Positions 9,457 to 17,453 are shown, numbered from the stretch's first letter. The stretch: DNA of 64,000 nt from Paenibacillus sp. E222 (GCF_013401555.1 NZ_CP058552.1:7006001-7070000), one strand, 5' to 3'. Program-made: numbers and translations. Notes: a model not told the origin generated them from the sequence alone.

Positions 9457-9519
9457 AAAAAAAGCACAAAAAAGCACCGTCCAATAACCGCAAAAAGTAT
9501 GCAGTGTATGGACGGTGCT
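9457..9519 (-). terminator. Leader terminator before tadZ, possible attenuator
   Basis: An 11-bp perfect stem (AGCACCGTCCA at 9473-9483 with TGGACGGTGCT at 9509-9519) is followed, on the minus strand, by a T6 run and then a T7 run. It ends just 14 nt before the tadZ ribosome site and lies downstream of a good promoter. On the same RNA a short alternative hairpin (GACGG-AAGCA-CCGTC, 9511-9525) uses the distal half of the stem. The alternative could act as an antiterminator if stabilised by a factor. Confidence 0.75.
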
Positions 9520-9546
9520 TCCGTCACGTGCTATGAATGTATGGAT

Positions 9547-9575
9547 AATATAGCATACAATTTCTGGAGGAGCAA
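9547..9575 (-). promoter_or_regulatory. Extended -10 promoter of the Tad operon
   Basis: Minus strand TTGCTC (9570-9575), 17-nt spacer, TATATT (9547-9552), preceded by TGC, an extended -10 element. Transcription would begin near 9540 and give a leader of about 100 nt that contains the terminator-like hairpin. Confidence 0.6.
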
Positions 9576-9600
9576 GGGATTTATTCAAACGTAAATCCGC

Positions 9601-9984
9601 TCAAGAATGATAGGGTGCATCAAATTCAATAATATTGCAGTCAGGATCAAGCACAAAAATCTGTGCAAACCCGGCAACACTATCTGGTCTTGCCTCATAT
9701 TCAATTCCCTGCTGTTCCAGCCAGGCCAAAGTCTCCTTGTAACTCTTCACCCAGATCGCAAAATGTCCATCTGTTGTATCGATGCCAGCCTCACGAAGCG
9801 TATGTCCCTGCGGATGCTGTAATAGATGAAGCTGTTGACTACCAATGGCATACCATGTGCCCGTAGAGTTGAACGGCGGACGTTCAATCTCCTGCATGCG
9901 TAGCAAACCGGAATAAAATTTCTTCGCAACCTCCAGATCACGTACAGCCAGACTCACATGGTGTATATGTGCAAATTCTATCAT
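9601..9984 (-). CDS. VOC-family (glyoxalase/dioxygenase fold) protein
   Basis: 127 aa, a single vicinal oxygen chelate module with two beta-alpha-beta-beta-beta repeats. Candidate metal ligands are the His in HIHHVSLAVRD (near residue 7-8), the His of LHLLQHPQG and the Glu of CNIIEFDAPY near the C-terminus. The substrate cannot be told from sequence; the closest general type is a lactoylglutathione lyase-like or small-molecule-resistance VOC protein. The start at 9984 is chosen because AGGAGGTCAAAGAA precedes it; the longer frame to 10020 has none. It stands alone, upstream of the Tad operon promoter. Confidence 0.8.
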   Translation of the reverse strand: MIEFAHIHHVSLAVRDLEVAKKFYSGLLRMQEIERPPFNSTGTWYAIGSQQLHLLQHPQGHTLREAGIDTTDGHFAIWVKSYKETLAWLEQQGIEYEARPDSVAGFAQIFVLDPDCNIIEFDAPYHS

Positions 9985-10094
9985 TTCTTTGACCTCCTGC
10001 CTGAAATAGCCTTCCTTCAACTTCCCATCAACTCTAAATTCAATCGCTTACACGACTATACTATAACACCTTGGACTATAACCACAACGCATAC

Positions 10095-10155
10095 AAAAAA
10101 GAAAAACACCCCTGATTGAATCCAGCGAACCTGTCGGTTCACACAAATTCATTCA
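10095..10155 (-). terminator. Rho-independent terminator of the DUF6612 lipoprotein gene
   Basis: On the minus strand a long imperfect hairpin (10136-10155 with 10113-10131, loop GACA) is followed by GGGGTGTTTTTCTTTTTT. It lies about 105 nt beyond the stop of the lipoprotein gene at 10262. Confidence 0.65.
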
Positions 10156-10261
10156 GAAGTGCTTACTCCAGATTATCTACCTCATACATCCATTATCATG
10201 GTAGATTTAACCAGGTTAATTTCTCATTAGAGAGAATCACACCCGCTTATCCTTACGCTTC

Positions 10262-11125
10262 TTATTTAGCACTATCCAATGCTTCTTGCGGGATCTTGAT
10301 CTCTTTCACGCCATTATGGTTAGAGAACGTGCTGGTCATCTTCATGTCCATCGAGATTTTCTGTCCTTCCTGCTCCATATCCATCACCATGTTGACATCC
10401 GTACTTGCAGGCAGATAGGTTTCTTTGTTGATCATATATTTCATTGTCATGCTGGTAATATTCATTTGATCAAGCATCGCTTGAGTTTGGGCATCCGATC
10501 CGTTTTGCTCCATGACCGCTTTGGCCAGCTCCTTCACGTTATCACCGGATACGTCAGCGTTAATGACGTAATTGTCGCCTTCTTCCGTAATTTTGGTGTC
10601 TTCGGCAATCTTTTTGAATTGCTCCAGCTCACCTTCCGGATTCATGCTTGCCTGCATCTGCTCAATCAGTGGTTTCGTTTGCTCGTCAGGAATTTTGACC
10701 CACTGGTCCCCCACCTGCGAATAAATCTTATCCGAAGTGATGTACTGCTTCACGTTCTGCGCTTCCTGTCCGGACATTTCCATCTTCATCTCCTGATAGA
10801 TCATCATCGGATCTTTGATGATATCCATCTTCAGCGATGTTTTCACCTGTTGATCCTGGGACTGCTCGCCGTTCACCAGCTTCAAATTTTGATCAATATT
10901 GGCTTCCGTAGTGAAGCTTTTCATGTCTTTAGTCGCTGCATTCGTTTTCTCAATTAATTCGTCCAATGTAGGGAGTTTTGTCGCCTGCTCCGCAGTTGTA
11001 TTCTCCTCATTCGACGTTTCGTTGCCAGCTGGCGGCGTTGCTGTACTGTTATCTGCATCGTTACTGCAAGCGGTCATGCTTACTGCTAATAATGCCCCAA
11101 TCATTAATGTAGTCCACTTCTTCAA
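10262..11125 (-). CDS. DUF6612-family lipoprotein
   Basis: 287-aa secreted lipoprotein. A signal peptide with basic start and hydrophobic core ends at the lipobox MTAC (Cys near residue 20), followed by a Ser/Thr/Asn/Glu-rich linker. The remaining domain (DELIEKTNAATKDMKSFTTE onward) has the LolA/LppX-like beta-sheet pattern typical of the DUF6612 family, with alternating hydrophobic strands and many Met residues. The function is unknown; a lipid- or stress-related surface role is a guess. The start is the TTG at 11123-11125 after GGGAGGCAAATAAC; the longer frame to 11170 lacks a ribosome site and would bury the signal peptide. Confidence 0.8.
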   Translation of the reverse strand: MKKWTTLMIGALLAVSMTACSNDADNSTATPPAGNETSNEENTTAEQATKLPTLDELIEKTNAATKDMKSFTTEANIDQNLKLVNGEQSQDQQVKTSLKMDIIKDPMMIYQEMKMEMSGQEAQNVKQYITSDKIYSQVGDQWVKIPDEQTKPLIEQMQASMNPEGELEQFKKIAEDTKITEEGDNYVINADVSGDNVKELAKAVMEQNGSDAQTQAMLDQMNITSMTMKYMINKETYLPASTDVNMVMDMEQEGQKISMDMKMTSTFSNHNGVKEIKIPQEALDSAK

Positions 11126-11225
11126 GTTATTTGCCTCCCAAAATAGAATTGATCCGTACTCATTACCCAATTATTTCCGTTATTAATCATTCGTTAACCG
11201 ATACAATATGTCACGCTTCTGTCTT

Positions 11226-11648
11226 TTAAAGGAATCGATCCTTAATATCAGGTGTAGGCAGCATACACGCTTCATCTTGACCGAACCAGCGATATCGGTT
11301 GCGAGCTACCATGTTATATATGGCATTCCGAATAAATTTCGGTACAATAATCAACACGTACAATAATGGATAAGGGAATTTCAATCCTTTGGCCAGACGC
11401 AGCGCAGCGGTTGAACGTGTATAATATTTTCCATCCTCAATGAGTACAAACGTATCCATGCTGTCCGTGGACAGATTGCCCTTCTCCAGCAATTTTTTCG
11501 CTACATCCGATTGAAGTGATGCAAAATGATATTTCCCCTCCGGGTCACGCTTGATGATCCACTTCGTTAATCCTTGGCAGAAATGACAGACTCCGTCCAC
11601 AAGCACAATCGGGTGTCCCTCATGCTGATCCGTTTGATTTGCTGTCAT
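11226..11648 (-). CDS. DCC-family thiol-disulfide oxidoreductase-like protein (DUF393)
   Basis: 140 aa. The family signature DGVCHFC (Asp, Gly, then CxxC) lies near residues 18-24 and sits at the position of a thioredoxin-like active site. A hydrophobic stretch near residues 90-115 (FPYPLLYVLIIVPKFI) and a basic RNRYRWFG segment are also typical. The physiological partner is unknown. The start at 11648 follows GAGGAGGTCACGATT; the frame open upstream to 11792 overlaps the terminator of the preceding gene and has no ribosome site. Confidence 0.85.
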   Translation of the reverse strand: MTANQTDQHEGHPIVLVDGVCHFCQGLTKWIIKRDPEGKYHFASLQSDVAKKLLEKGNLSTDSMDTFVLIEDGKYYTRSTAALRLAKGLKFPYPLLYVLIIVPKFIRNAIYNMVARNRYRWFGQDEACMLPTPDIKDRFL

Positions 11649-11745
11649 AATCGTGACCTCCTCATGTGTCCTATTAGCATAACTTACCCGTTTCGAGTCA
11701 TCCCGGTCGCTTTTTTTACATTTTATTTTATTGTAACGGAAAATA

Positions 11746-11777
11746 GAAAAAGAGCGCAGGCTCAATGCCCACGCTCG
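11746..11777 (-). terminator. Terminator after the 92-aa gene
   Basis: Minus-strand hairpin with GAGCG/CGCTC outer stem and GGC/GCC inner stem, followed by TTTTTC, 16 nt beyond the stop at 11793. Confidence 0.6.
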
Positions 11778-11792
11778 TATCTGTCTTGGCAA

Positions 11793-12071
11793 TTACTCAG
11801 CAATTGCCTTTTCCATCCATTGGTCATCAATCATCTGTTGATGCAGGTCACCAGCCCACTGGTCCATGCATTTGCAAATGAAATCTTTGCGACATACCGG
11901 ACAAGGCGTTTTCTGTAGACGGCTGATATTGGTCAGCTTCCATTCCGGGGAATGGGAGTAGAATACACGGCATTGTGTGCCGTCTACCAATTTCATTTTA
12001 AATTCATACAATCCATCTTCCTTGTTGCCACTAGCTAATTCTAAATTTGCAATACGCGGTCTATAAGACAT
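11793..12071 (-). CDS. Small Cys-rich conserved protein of unknown function
   Basis: 92 aa; I do not recognise a named family. An N-terminal beta-rich part (residues 1-50) is followed by CPVCRKDFICKC, a cluster of four cysteines that could bind zinc, and a helical, acidic C-terminus. The start at 12069-12071 is preferred because AGGTGAT lies 5-6 nt upstream; the GTG three codons earlier is part of that ribosome site. It is a single-gene unit ending in the terminator at 11746-11777. Confidence 0.7.
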   Translation of the reverse strand: MSYRPRIANLELASGNKEDGLYEFKMKLVDGTQCRVFYSHSPEWKLTNISRLQKTPCPVCRKDFICKCMDQWAGDLHQQMIDDQWMEKAIAE

Positions 12072-12169
12072 GGATATCACCTGTTAATTCAAATTTGGTT
12101 CATGCATTGACACTTCTCAGTACTAAGTCATATTAAAGAAATTTTAGTTCGATGTCAACTCACGCACAT

Positions 12170-12415
12170 TTATCCCCCAAATAGAATATCAAGAATGGTA
12201 CCCACCTGACCCTGCTTTTTCCCTTTCAGCACATCCGGATCGAATACTTCAACATATCCACAGGAAGAACAGGCGACGAAGAGATAATGATTGTGCTGAA
12301 TATCAAACATTTTGCTAAGTCCCGCTCCTGACATGGATACTTCCTTAATGTTGCAATCCGTACCCCTGCATTTGGTGCATACAAATCGCCGTTCTATCAT
12401 CTCTTCAATACTCAT
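12170..12415 (-). CDS. DUF2082-like zinc-ribbon protein
   Basis: 81 aa. Two CxxC knuckles (FVCTKCRGTDC near residues 12-19 and ACSSCGYVEVF near 49-56) form a zinc ribbon of the kind annotated as nucleic-acid-binding Zn-ribbon (DUF2082). Between the knuckles is a KEVSMSGAGLSKMFDIQHN segment characteristic of that family, which ends in an LDILFGG tail. GGGGGAACGACC precedes the ATG. Single gene; the role is unknown. Confidence 0.8.
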   Translation of the reverse strand: MSIEEMIERRFVCTKCRGTDCNIKEVSMSGAGLSKMFDIQHNHYLFVACSSCGYVEVFDPDVLKGKKQGQVGTILDILFGG

Positions 12416-12526
12416 GGTCGTTCCCCCTTATTCGAATGTATGACTTCAAGCAAGAGTAGATTATGTAAAATAGTACGCTGTTCAACATGCAATCTCCTGC
12501 ATCGCAACTGTATTATACAATACAAA

Positions 12527-12549
12527 ACCCTGCCGAAGGCCAGCAGGGT
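12527..12549 (-). terminator. Terminator of ohr
   Basis: ACCCTGC (12527-12533) pairs with GCAGGGT (12543-12549); on the minus strand TTTTGTATT follows. About 70 nt after the ohr stop. Confidence 0.65.
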
Positions 12550-12620
12550 CTTGTACTCGAGCATCAGGCATCCAAGGATATCCTGCTCTATATGTTCCCT
12601 TTACTCCTGCGAGTCAGGTC

Positions 12621-13040
12621 TTAAACTACATTAAGTACCACATCAATATTGCCGCGAGTTGCCTTGGAATAAGGACAGAAATCATGTGCCTTACGAGCAA
12701 GATCTTCTGCTTGACTGTGATCGACGCCAGGCATGCTCACATCCAAACGTACAGACAGCTGGAAACCATCATCCGCAGGATCTTTGCCGATGGATACATT
12801 ACTGGTTACCACCACATTCTCCAACTTCACGCCCGCTTTGCGTGCCACATTGGCAAGAGCACTTTCATAACATGCACCATATCCCGCTGCAAAGAGCTGC
12901 TCAGGATTGGTTCCTTCACCACCGGCGCCTCCAAATTCTTTTGGCATTTTCAGATCATGCTTGAGCACGCCATCCGAAGAAGCCACCGAACCTGTACGTC
13001 CACCTTTAACTGTCGCTGTTGCTGTATATAAAGCTTCCAT
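12621..13040 (-). CDS. ohr: Organic hydroperoxide resistance protein (Ohr/OsmC family)
   Basis: 139-aa thiol peroxidase that reduces organic hydroperoxides in the cytoplasm, usually recycled by lipoylated proteins. The two catalytic cysteines of the family are Cys57 (GYGACYESAL) and Cys122 (HDFCPYSKATRG), and the conserved Arg (GRTG) and Glu (NPEQLFAAGY) are present. Full length for the family. GGAGAGATT precedes the ATG. No ohrR gene is adjacent and no clear OhrR operator was recognised upstream, so its regulator must be elsewhere. Confidence 0.93.
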   Translation of the reverse strand: MEALYTATATVKGGRTGSVASSDGVLKHDLKMPKEFGGAGGEGTNPEQLFAAGYGACYESALANVARKAGVKLENVVVTSNVSIGKDPADDGFQLSVRLDVSMPGVDHSQAEDLARKAHDFCPYSKATRGNIDVVLNVV

Positions 13041-13431
13041 TAAGAATCTCTCCTTTACCTTTAAGATTTTTGATGCCTACACTTCAATTTAAACTTCTGG
13101 CTCATTTTGAAACGGTTGTTAATCCTTATTCAGCTTTTACAACTTTTTTATTTTCATGCATTTGGGATGAACTCAGGTAATTTATCTAGGGTTGGGTAAT
13201 ATACTAAGGCACATTTACTCCTGCTAAATTTTGTCCCTCTACACAAAAGTTGCACTAGACAAAAATAATTGAAGGAGTACAATGTAAGTATCAACATAAA
13301 CGTTCAGACATATGTGAAGTCGTTTAATTACCCTTTTAAGATCTTGGTTTCAATGTTCAAATGTAATCAAAGGAATGACACCGTTCCTCTTCATATAGAA
13401 TATCAATACTTCAAAGTCGGGTGATTATATT
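13041..13431. promoter_or_regulatory. Divergent ohr/mntH intergenic region
   Basis: About 390 nt without a gene. Towards mntH a promoter-like pair TAGACA (13256-13261), 16-nt spacer, TACAAT (13278-13283) is visible. Just upstream is an inverted repeat TTTTGT (13229-13234) / ACAAAA (13243-13248) that could be an operator, for example for a manganese regulator, but it does not match the MntR consensus closely. Nothing else was recognised. Confidence 0.4.
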
Positions 13432-14781
13432 ATGAGTAAAAAAAATCCGTTCAACACTCCTTCAAATGAGCCATTGGCTGCGGGTATGGCCCCATCTCTC
13501 GGGGAAGCCCACAGCTCCATGAAGGTGCCTCAGAACGCTGCTTGGTGGAGAAAGTTCCTTGCTTTTGTTGGACCTGGTTACCTGGTTGCCGTTGGATATA
13601 TGGACCCCGGGAACTGGGCAACGGATATTGCCGGTGGTTCTCAGTTCGGTTATACGTTATTGTCCGTTATTCTGATATCAAATCTAATGGCTGTGGTATT
13701 GCAGTCTCTTGCTGGCAAGCTCGGGATTGTCACAGGACGGGATTTGGCGCAAGCCTGCCGCGAACGATTCAGCATGCCTGTAGTCATGATGTTATGGATT
13801 TTGTGTGAGCTTGCGATTGCAGCCACCGACCTTGCCGAGGTTATTGGTTCAGCCATCGCGCTCAAGCTGCTGTTCAACATTCCCATGTTGTACGGCGTCA
13901 TTATTACCGCTGTCGATGTACTGGTCATTCTTTTGCTGCAAAATAAAGGCTTCCGCGCATTGGAATCGCTCGTGATCGTGCTGATGGCTACCATCGCCCT
14001 CTGCTTCGGGATTGACCTGTTTCTCGCTAAACCGGATATGGGCGGCGTCATGCATGGTTTTGTACCCAGTGCCGAGATTTTGCAAAATCCAGCCATGCTC
14101 TATATCGCCATCGGAATTATTGGCGCAACCGTGATGCCCCATAATCTGTATCTGCATTCTTCCATTGTGCAGACCCGTCAGATTGAAAAGACACCTCAGG
14201 GTAAAAAAGAAGCGATTCGTTATACTACCATGGATTCAACCATCGCTTTAACGCTGGCCCTGTTTATCAATGCAGCCATCCTGATTCTGTCAGCTTCCGT
14301 GTTCCATAGTGTAGGCATGACCCAGGTCGCGGAAATTACAGATGCTTACCATCTGTTGACACCACTTCTGGGTACCACCATTGCAAGTATCCTGTTCGGT
14401 GTAGCCCTGCTGGCTTCAGGCCAGAACTCAACACTCACCGGCACGTTGTCCGGACAGATTGTAATGGAAGGCTTCCTGAACATTCGTATTCCGGCGTGGC
14501 TTCGTCGACTGGTAACACGTCTGATTGCAATCATTCCGGCCGTTATCGTAACAGCCATTGCCGGAGAGCACGGAACAGAGGAACTGCTGATTCTGAGCCA
14601 GGTTGTGCTGTCACTGCAGCTTCCCTTTGCCGTCATTCCACTGGTGATGTTTACGAGTGACAAAAAAAGCATGGGGGCTTTTGTCAACAAGCCGTGGCTC
14701 CAAATCATCTCCTGGATCATCGCTGGGGTTATCGTTGTCCTGAATGTGTATCTGATTATCCAGACCATTATGTTGTTCTAG
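13432..14781 (+). CDS. mntH: Nramp-family divalent metal (Mn2+) transporter
   Basis: 449-aa polytopic membrane protein with 11 predicted helices. It has the two diagnostic metal-site motifs of Nramp: DPGN in the first helix ([12 protein letters not shown], near residue 58) and MPH in helix 6 ([15 protein letters not shown], near residue 232). It is an H+-coupled importer of Mn2+ (and Fe2+). An extra polar N-terminal tail of about 35 residues precedes the first helix. The start ATG at 13432 follows GGGTGAT. Divergent from ohr; both serve oxidative-stress defence, which fits manganese uptake. Ends in a strong terminator. Confidence 0.95.
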   Translation: MSKKNPFNTPSNEPLAAGMAPSLGEAHSSMKVPQNAAWWRKFLAFVGPGYLVAVGYMDPGNWATDIAGGSQFGYTLLSVILISNLMAVVLQSLAGKLGIVTGRDLAQACRERFSMPVVMMLWILCELAIAATDLAEVIGSAIALKLLFNIPMLYGVIITAVDVLVILLLQNKGFRALESLVIVLMATIALCFGIDLFLAKPDMGGVMHGFVPSAEILQNPAMLYIAIGIIGATVMPHNLYLHSSIVQTRQIEKTPQGKKEAIRYTTMDSTIALTLALFINAAILILSASVFHSVGMTQVAEITDAYHLLTPLLGTTIASILFGVALLASGQNSTLTGTLSGQIVMEGFLNIRIPAWLRRLVTRLIAIIPAVIVTAIAGEHGTEELLILSQVVLSLQLPFAVIPLVMFTSDKKSMGAFVNKPWLQIISWIIAGVIVVLNVYLIIQTIMLF

Positions 14782-14818
14782 GTTACATGGAACTACGCCG
14801 TATTTTGTCTAACTCAAA

Positions 14819-14872
14819 AAGGCTGATCAACTCAAGTAACGTATCCCTTGAGACGATCAGCCTTTCCTTTTA
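14819..14872 (+). terminator. Terminator of mntH
   Basis: AAGGCTGATC (14819-14828) pairs with GATCAGCCTT (14855-14864), with an inner CTCAAG/CTTGAG stem, followed by TCCTTTTAT. The A-run on the other side could let it also stop the convergent HAD gene transcript. Confidence 0.85.
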
Positions 14873-14928
14873 TATGTTTGAGCATTAACCTGATCCATAC
14901 TAACCGGATCTTAAAAAACGCACTTCAT

Positions 14929-15621
14929 TTAGTTGTCTGAATTCTGAGTTACCATCAACAATGGAAGAAGCTCCTCCAGTGATTTAATCGTCCAGTCTGG
15001 ACGTTCTGCATCCGCAAGCTCCGGCTGGAACCTGCCATAACCCTGCAAAATCCGGATCGTGTGCATACCCAGCTTCTTAGCTGGAATAATATCATTATCG
15101 ATCCTGTCGCCGATCATGACCGCTTCCTCGGGTTTACATCCCGCCTGTTTCAACGCTACAGCATACAATTCAGGATCAGGCTTGGACACTCCTTCTTCAG
15201 CCGAACAGGCCAGCACATCCACATACTTGCGCAAGCCGTAGCTATTCAGTCGATTTTCCGTCCCCGGGCTCTGATTGGCAATGATACCAATCTTATAGTG
15301 CTGCGACAACGTCTGAAGAACAGCGTCGGCTGACGGGAAGGGTCGCTCAAGCTCTTTGCGGAACTTCAGCTTCTCCTGTATCTGTTCCCGGTGCCCCTCA
15401 TCGCTGATCAGAGTACGAATAGCCAATTTCATCGGCCATTGCTCGTAATTTCGGTAGGAGGCCGCAAATATGTCTCGCACCGTCTGCATCTCCACCTGAT
15501 AACCAAGCGCACAAGCTTCACGAACGAACTGACCGATAATATCATCTACCGGCTCCCATTCGTCCACAAGCGTATCCCCCACATCAAAGAACAACCATTG
15601 TATTCCACGTACATCCGGCAC
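14929..15621 (-). CDS. HAD-superfamily hydrolase (subfamily IA type)
   Basis: 230-aa cytoplasmic phosphatase. Motif I is FFDVGDTLVDE near residue 14 (nucleophile in DVGDT), motif II IANQSP near 113, motif III Lys in SKPDPELY near 146, motif IV MIGDRIDNDI near 169. A helical cap (residues 20-85) follows motif I, as in subfamily I. The substrate is not predictable. It starts with GTG at 15619-15621 after GAGGAGGAATAGGC. Confidence 0.88.
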   Translation of the reverse strand: MPDVRGIQWLFFDVGDTLVDEWEPVDDIIGQFVREACALGYQVEMQTVRDIFAASYRNYEQWPMKLAIRTLISDEGHREQIQEKLKFRKELERPFPSADAVLQTLSQHYKIGIIANQSPGTENRLNSYGLRKYVDVLACSAEEGVSKPDPELYAVALKQAGCKPEEAVMIGDRIDNDIIPAKKLGMHTIRILQGYGRFQPELADAERPDWTIKSLEELLPLLMVTQNSDN

Positions 15622-15671
15622 GCCTATTCCTCCTCGTTAGCCACAGGAAATTATCCCTATTTCCCAAACCA

Positions 15672-15708
15672 TAAAAAAGAAGACCCACCATCATGCATGA
15701 GTCTCCTC
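15672..15708 (-). terminator. Possible terminator of the riboswitch-controlled gene's upstream neighbour region
   Basis: Minus-strand imperfect hairpin (GAGAC...CATGCATG...GTCTTC) followed by TTTTTTATGG, located between the stop at 15792 and the HAD gene start. The stem is weak, so this is tentative. Confidence 0.4.
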
Positions 15709-15791
15709 AAGAATCCGTTTTATTCATGATTTCAATTATAACAGGCAGCTGACACTGGATCAATCACAGGAATAGTACGAGCCACTAGCCA

Positions 15792-16190
15792 TTAGCCATT
15801 AAGCAGAAATCCAACTTCCCCATTCAAGGAATATACAATACGGTCTGCTCCCATTCCCCGATAGATCCCTTTGGGATGACTTTGTTCGGTAATCACACAC
15901 AGGGACTTGGATGTCCAGGATCGGCAGATCTGCAAATATCGACAGGTTAGGTTTAGGCTATTTTCAAAAATAAAAACATTGCCGACACTACCTTGCGGCA
16001 AAAACCATTTCTGAGCTGCAGCCGTGTTCATGCGAATGACATGCTCTACACCGATTCTCCGGAGCCTGCGCTCTTCCCCTGCACTGTTAGTCAGAACGGC
16101 AAAAGGCATTTTTTTGTACATCAGCAATTTGATAAATTTGCGTCCTGCTTCATTTGGAGCAGTCACTAAGATCATCTCTTTATCCATCAT
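15792..16190 (-). CDS. Rossmann-like protein controlled by a c-di-AMP riboswitch
   Basis: 132 aa. The sequence starts with a beta-alpha-beta pattern (EMILVTAPNEAGRKFIKLL, then FAVLTNS, then VEHVIRMN) that resembles a TrkA-N/KtrA NAD-binding fold, but without the usual GxGxxG loop. The middle (QGSVGNVFIFENSLNLTCRYL) and end (CVITEQSHPKGIYRGMGADRIVYSL) also alternate strands and helices. I do not recognise a named family. The ATG at 16188-16190 follows GGAGGGAACGA; the open frame upstream runs through the riboswitch terminator. Control by a ydaO/yuaA-type riboswitch links it to c-di-AMP, and so to potassium or osmotic homeostasis; that role is inferred from the RNA, not from the protein. Confidence 0.75.
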   Translation of the reverse strand: MMDKEMILVTAPNEAGRKFIKLLMYKKMPFAVLTNSAGEERRLRRIGVEHVIRMNTAAAQKWFLPQGSVGNVFIFENSLNLTCRYLQICRSWTSKSLCVITEQSHPKGIYRGMGADRIVYSLNGEVGFLLNG

Positions 16191-16218
16191 TCGTTCCTCC
16201 CTTGGCGTGAAAAGACAA

Positions 16219-16261
16219 CAAAAAAGAAGCGTGGGGGACCAAGGCCTCCCGGACGCTTCTT
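16219..16261 (-). terminator. Riboswitch expression-platform terminator
   Basis: Minus-strand hairpin GAAGCGT...ACGCTTC (16253-16259 with 16226-16232) with an inner GGGAGG/CCCCC pairing, followed by TTTTTTGTTG. It lies directly after the riboswitch aptamer and 18 nt before the ribosome site of the controlled gene, so it is a transcriptional OFF switch. Confidence 0.85.
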
Positions 16262-16280
16262 CAATAATCCATAGCAAAAA

Positions 16281-16465
16281 GACACTATGAACCAGCGTAC
16301 GGCTTGTTGCCTCTCCCTTTAACGCTTACGAGGTTAGCTGACGGATTCGGGCGCGAGAGTCGCCCTATTTCCGGCTGTCACCGGAAAATTCACCCCATGG
16401 ATGCCCACTGTCCTGGACAGTTCATCCTGTTGGTTCCCCCGTTTCCCACCCATGAATGAATGGAA
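16281..16465 (-). ncRNA. c-di-AMP (ydaO/yuaA) riboswitch
   Basis: The minus strand contains the core elements of the ydaO/yuaA aptamer in order: GGGGGAACC, GGGGTGAATT, a variable hairpin (TTCCGGTGACAGCCGGAA), AGGGCGACTC, CCGAATCCGTCAGCTAACCT, CGTAAGCGT and AAAGGGAGAGGC. The stretch CGAATCCGTCAGCTAACCTC is nearly diagnostic. c-di-AMP binding normally turns such genes off through a downstream terminator, which is present at 16219-16261. The controlled gene is the 132-aa Rossmann-like protein. Confidence 0.93.
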
Positions 16466-16512
16466 ACTCAGCGATTAAAACATCGTTCTTATATCATCAT
16501 AATCAGAGCGAT

Positions 16513-16541
16513 ATTATCGTTTGTTTCGTTTTTCATGTAAA
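16513..16541 (-). promoter_or_regulatory. Promoter of the riboswitch transcript
   Basis: Minus strand TTTACA (16536-16541), 17-nt spacer, GATAAT (16513-16518), about 45 nt ahead of the aptamer. The remainder of 16542-16780 shows no gene. Confidence 0.55.
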
Positions 16542-16785
16542 ATTTAATTTAAATTGGAATTACGATATGAATCATACACCCGTGCCATATTGGTGTAAAG
16601 TCTGCGCAGATCACCGAATCGACGGATTTTTGCCATTTCACATCAATAATAGCGCTTACAACACATCCATTCTCTACCCATCTCTTCAAAGCTCTCTAAT
16701 TCTCTCTCTAGCGAAAATAAGGTAGCAAATCAGTCACAGATCATACACGACAGCTTGAAATGGAGTTAAAAAAGCAATATAAATT

Positions 16786-16814
16786 TTGCAATATTTAATT
16801 GCAATCAATATAAT
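16786..16814 (+). promoter_or_regulatory. Promoter and palindrome ahead of the glutathione peroxidase gene
   Basis: TTGCAA (16786-16791), 17-nt spacer, TATAAT (16809-16814). A 19-nt perfect inverted repeat, TTGCAAT-attta-ATTGCAA (16786-16804), starts at the -35 element and fills most of the spacer, so it is a candidate repressor operator. Confidence 0.6.
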
Positions 16815-16849
16815 AGAGGATATAAGAAAATGAGATGGAGGCGATTTTC

Positions 16850-17326
16850 ATGTCAGTCTACGACTACAAAGTAAACACCCTTCGCGGTCAGGAAGTTGAA
16901 ATGTCCAACTATCGTGACAAAGTACTGCTTATCGTAAATACAGCAAGCCAATGCGGCCTTACACCTCAATTCAAAGGTCTGCAAGAACTTCAGGACAAGT
17001 TTAAAGACTCCCCATTTGAAGTTCTTGGTTTTCCAAGCAACCAGTTTGCACAGGAAAAGGGCTCCTCTGACGATATTGCTGAGTTCTGCCAGATGAACTA
17101 TGGTGTCAGCTTCCCGATGTTTGAGAAAATTGATGTGAATGGTTCAAGCGCTCACCCTCTATTCCAGCATCTTACCAAAGAAGCACCGGGCGTACTCGGC
17201 TCCAAAGCCATCAAATGGAACTTCACCAAGTTCCTTGTGGATCAGAACGGTCGTGTTGTGAAGCGGTATGCTCCCAAAACAACACCTGATAAAATTGAAG
17301 CAGACATCAAAGCATTGCTTAAATAA
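16850..17326 (+). CDS. Glutathione peroxidase-family thiol peroxidase
   Basis: 158 aa, full length for bacterial Gpx (BsaA-like). The active-site Cys lies near residue 35 in NTASQCGLT, with the conserved partners Gln in GFPSNQF and Trp-Asn in WNFTKF near residue 124. Cytoplasmic, reduces peroxides; in bacteria of this group thioredoxin rather than glutathione is the usual reductant. The start at 16850 follows GGAGGCGATTTTC; the ATG five codons earlier has no suitable site. Single gene ending in a strong terminator. Confidence 0.93.
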   Translation: MSVYDYKVNTLRGQEVEMSNYRDKVLLIVNTASQCGLTPQFKGLQELQDKFKDSPFEVLGFPSNQFAQEKGSSDDIAEFCQMNYGVSFPMFEKIDVNGSSAHPLFQHLTKEAPGVLGSKAIKWNFTKFLVDQNGRVVKRYAPKTTPDKIEADIKALLK

Positions 17327-17332
17327 CAAGTA

Positions 17333-17400
17333 AAGGCCATCCCACCCCGGCAGACAGCATGAGCATGCATTCAGGGGAATCGGATGACCTTTTTTTTCGG
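17333..17400 (+). terminator. Terminator of the glutathione peroxidase gene
   Basis: AAGGCCATCCcaCCCC pairs with GGGGaatcGGATGaCCTT and is followed by T8. Confidence 0.8.
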
Positions 17401-17420
17401 ACCCGGTTACTGTAAAAAAC

Positions 17421-17453
17421 ACAAAAAAAGAAGCTCCCCATACGGGAAGCTTC
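17421..17453 (-). terminator. Terminator of tRNA-Leu
   Basis: GAAGCTCCCC (17430-17439) pairs with GGGAAGCTTC (17444-17453); on the minus strand T7 follows. It lies 20 nt downstream of the tRNA 3' end. Confidence 0.8.

Noticed and set aside
9457..9575. c-di-GMP (GEMM) riboswitch in the Tad leader
   Set aside because: The leader lacks the conserved GEMM core and is too short for it; only terminator and alternative hairpin are seen.
9439..9588. 50-codon N-terminal extension of tadZ
   Set aside because: It runs through a promoter and a terminator-like hairpin and has no ribosome site; the TTG at 9438 has a strong one.
13041..13431. yybP-ykoY manganese riboswitch before mntH
   Set aside because: That element controls efflux and is not seen here; the region has only a promoter and a short inverted repeat.
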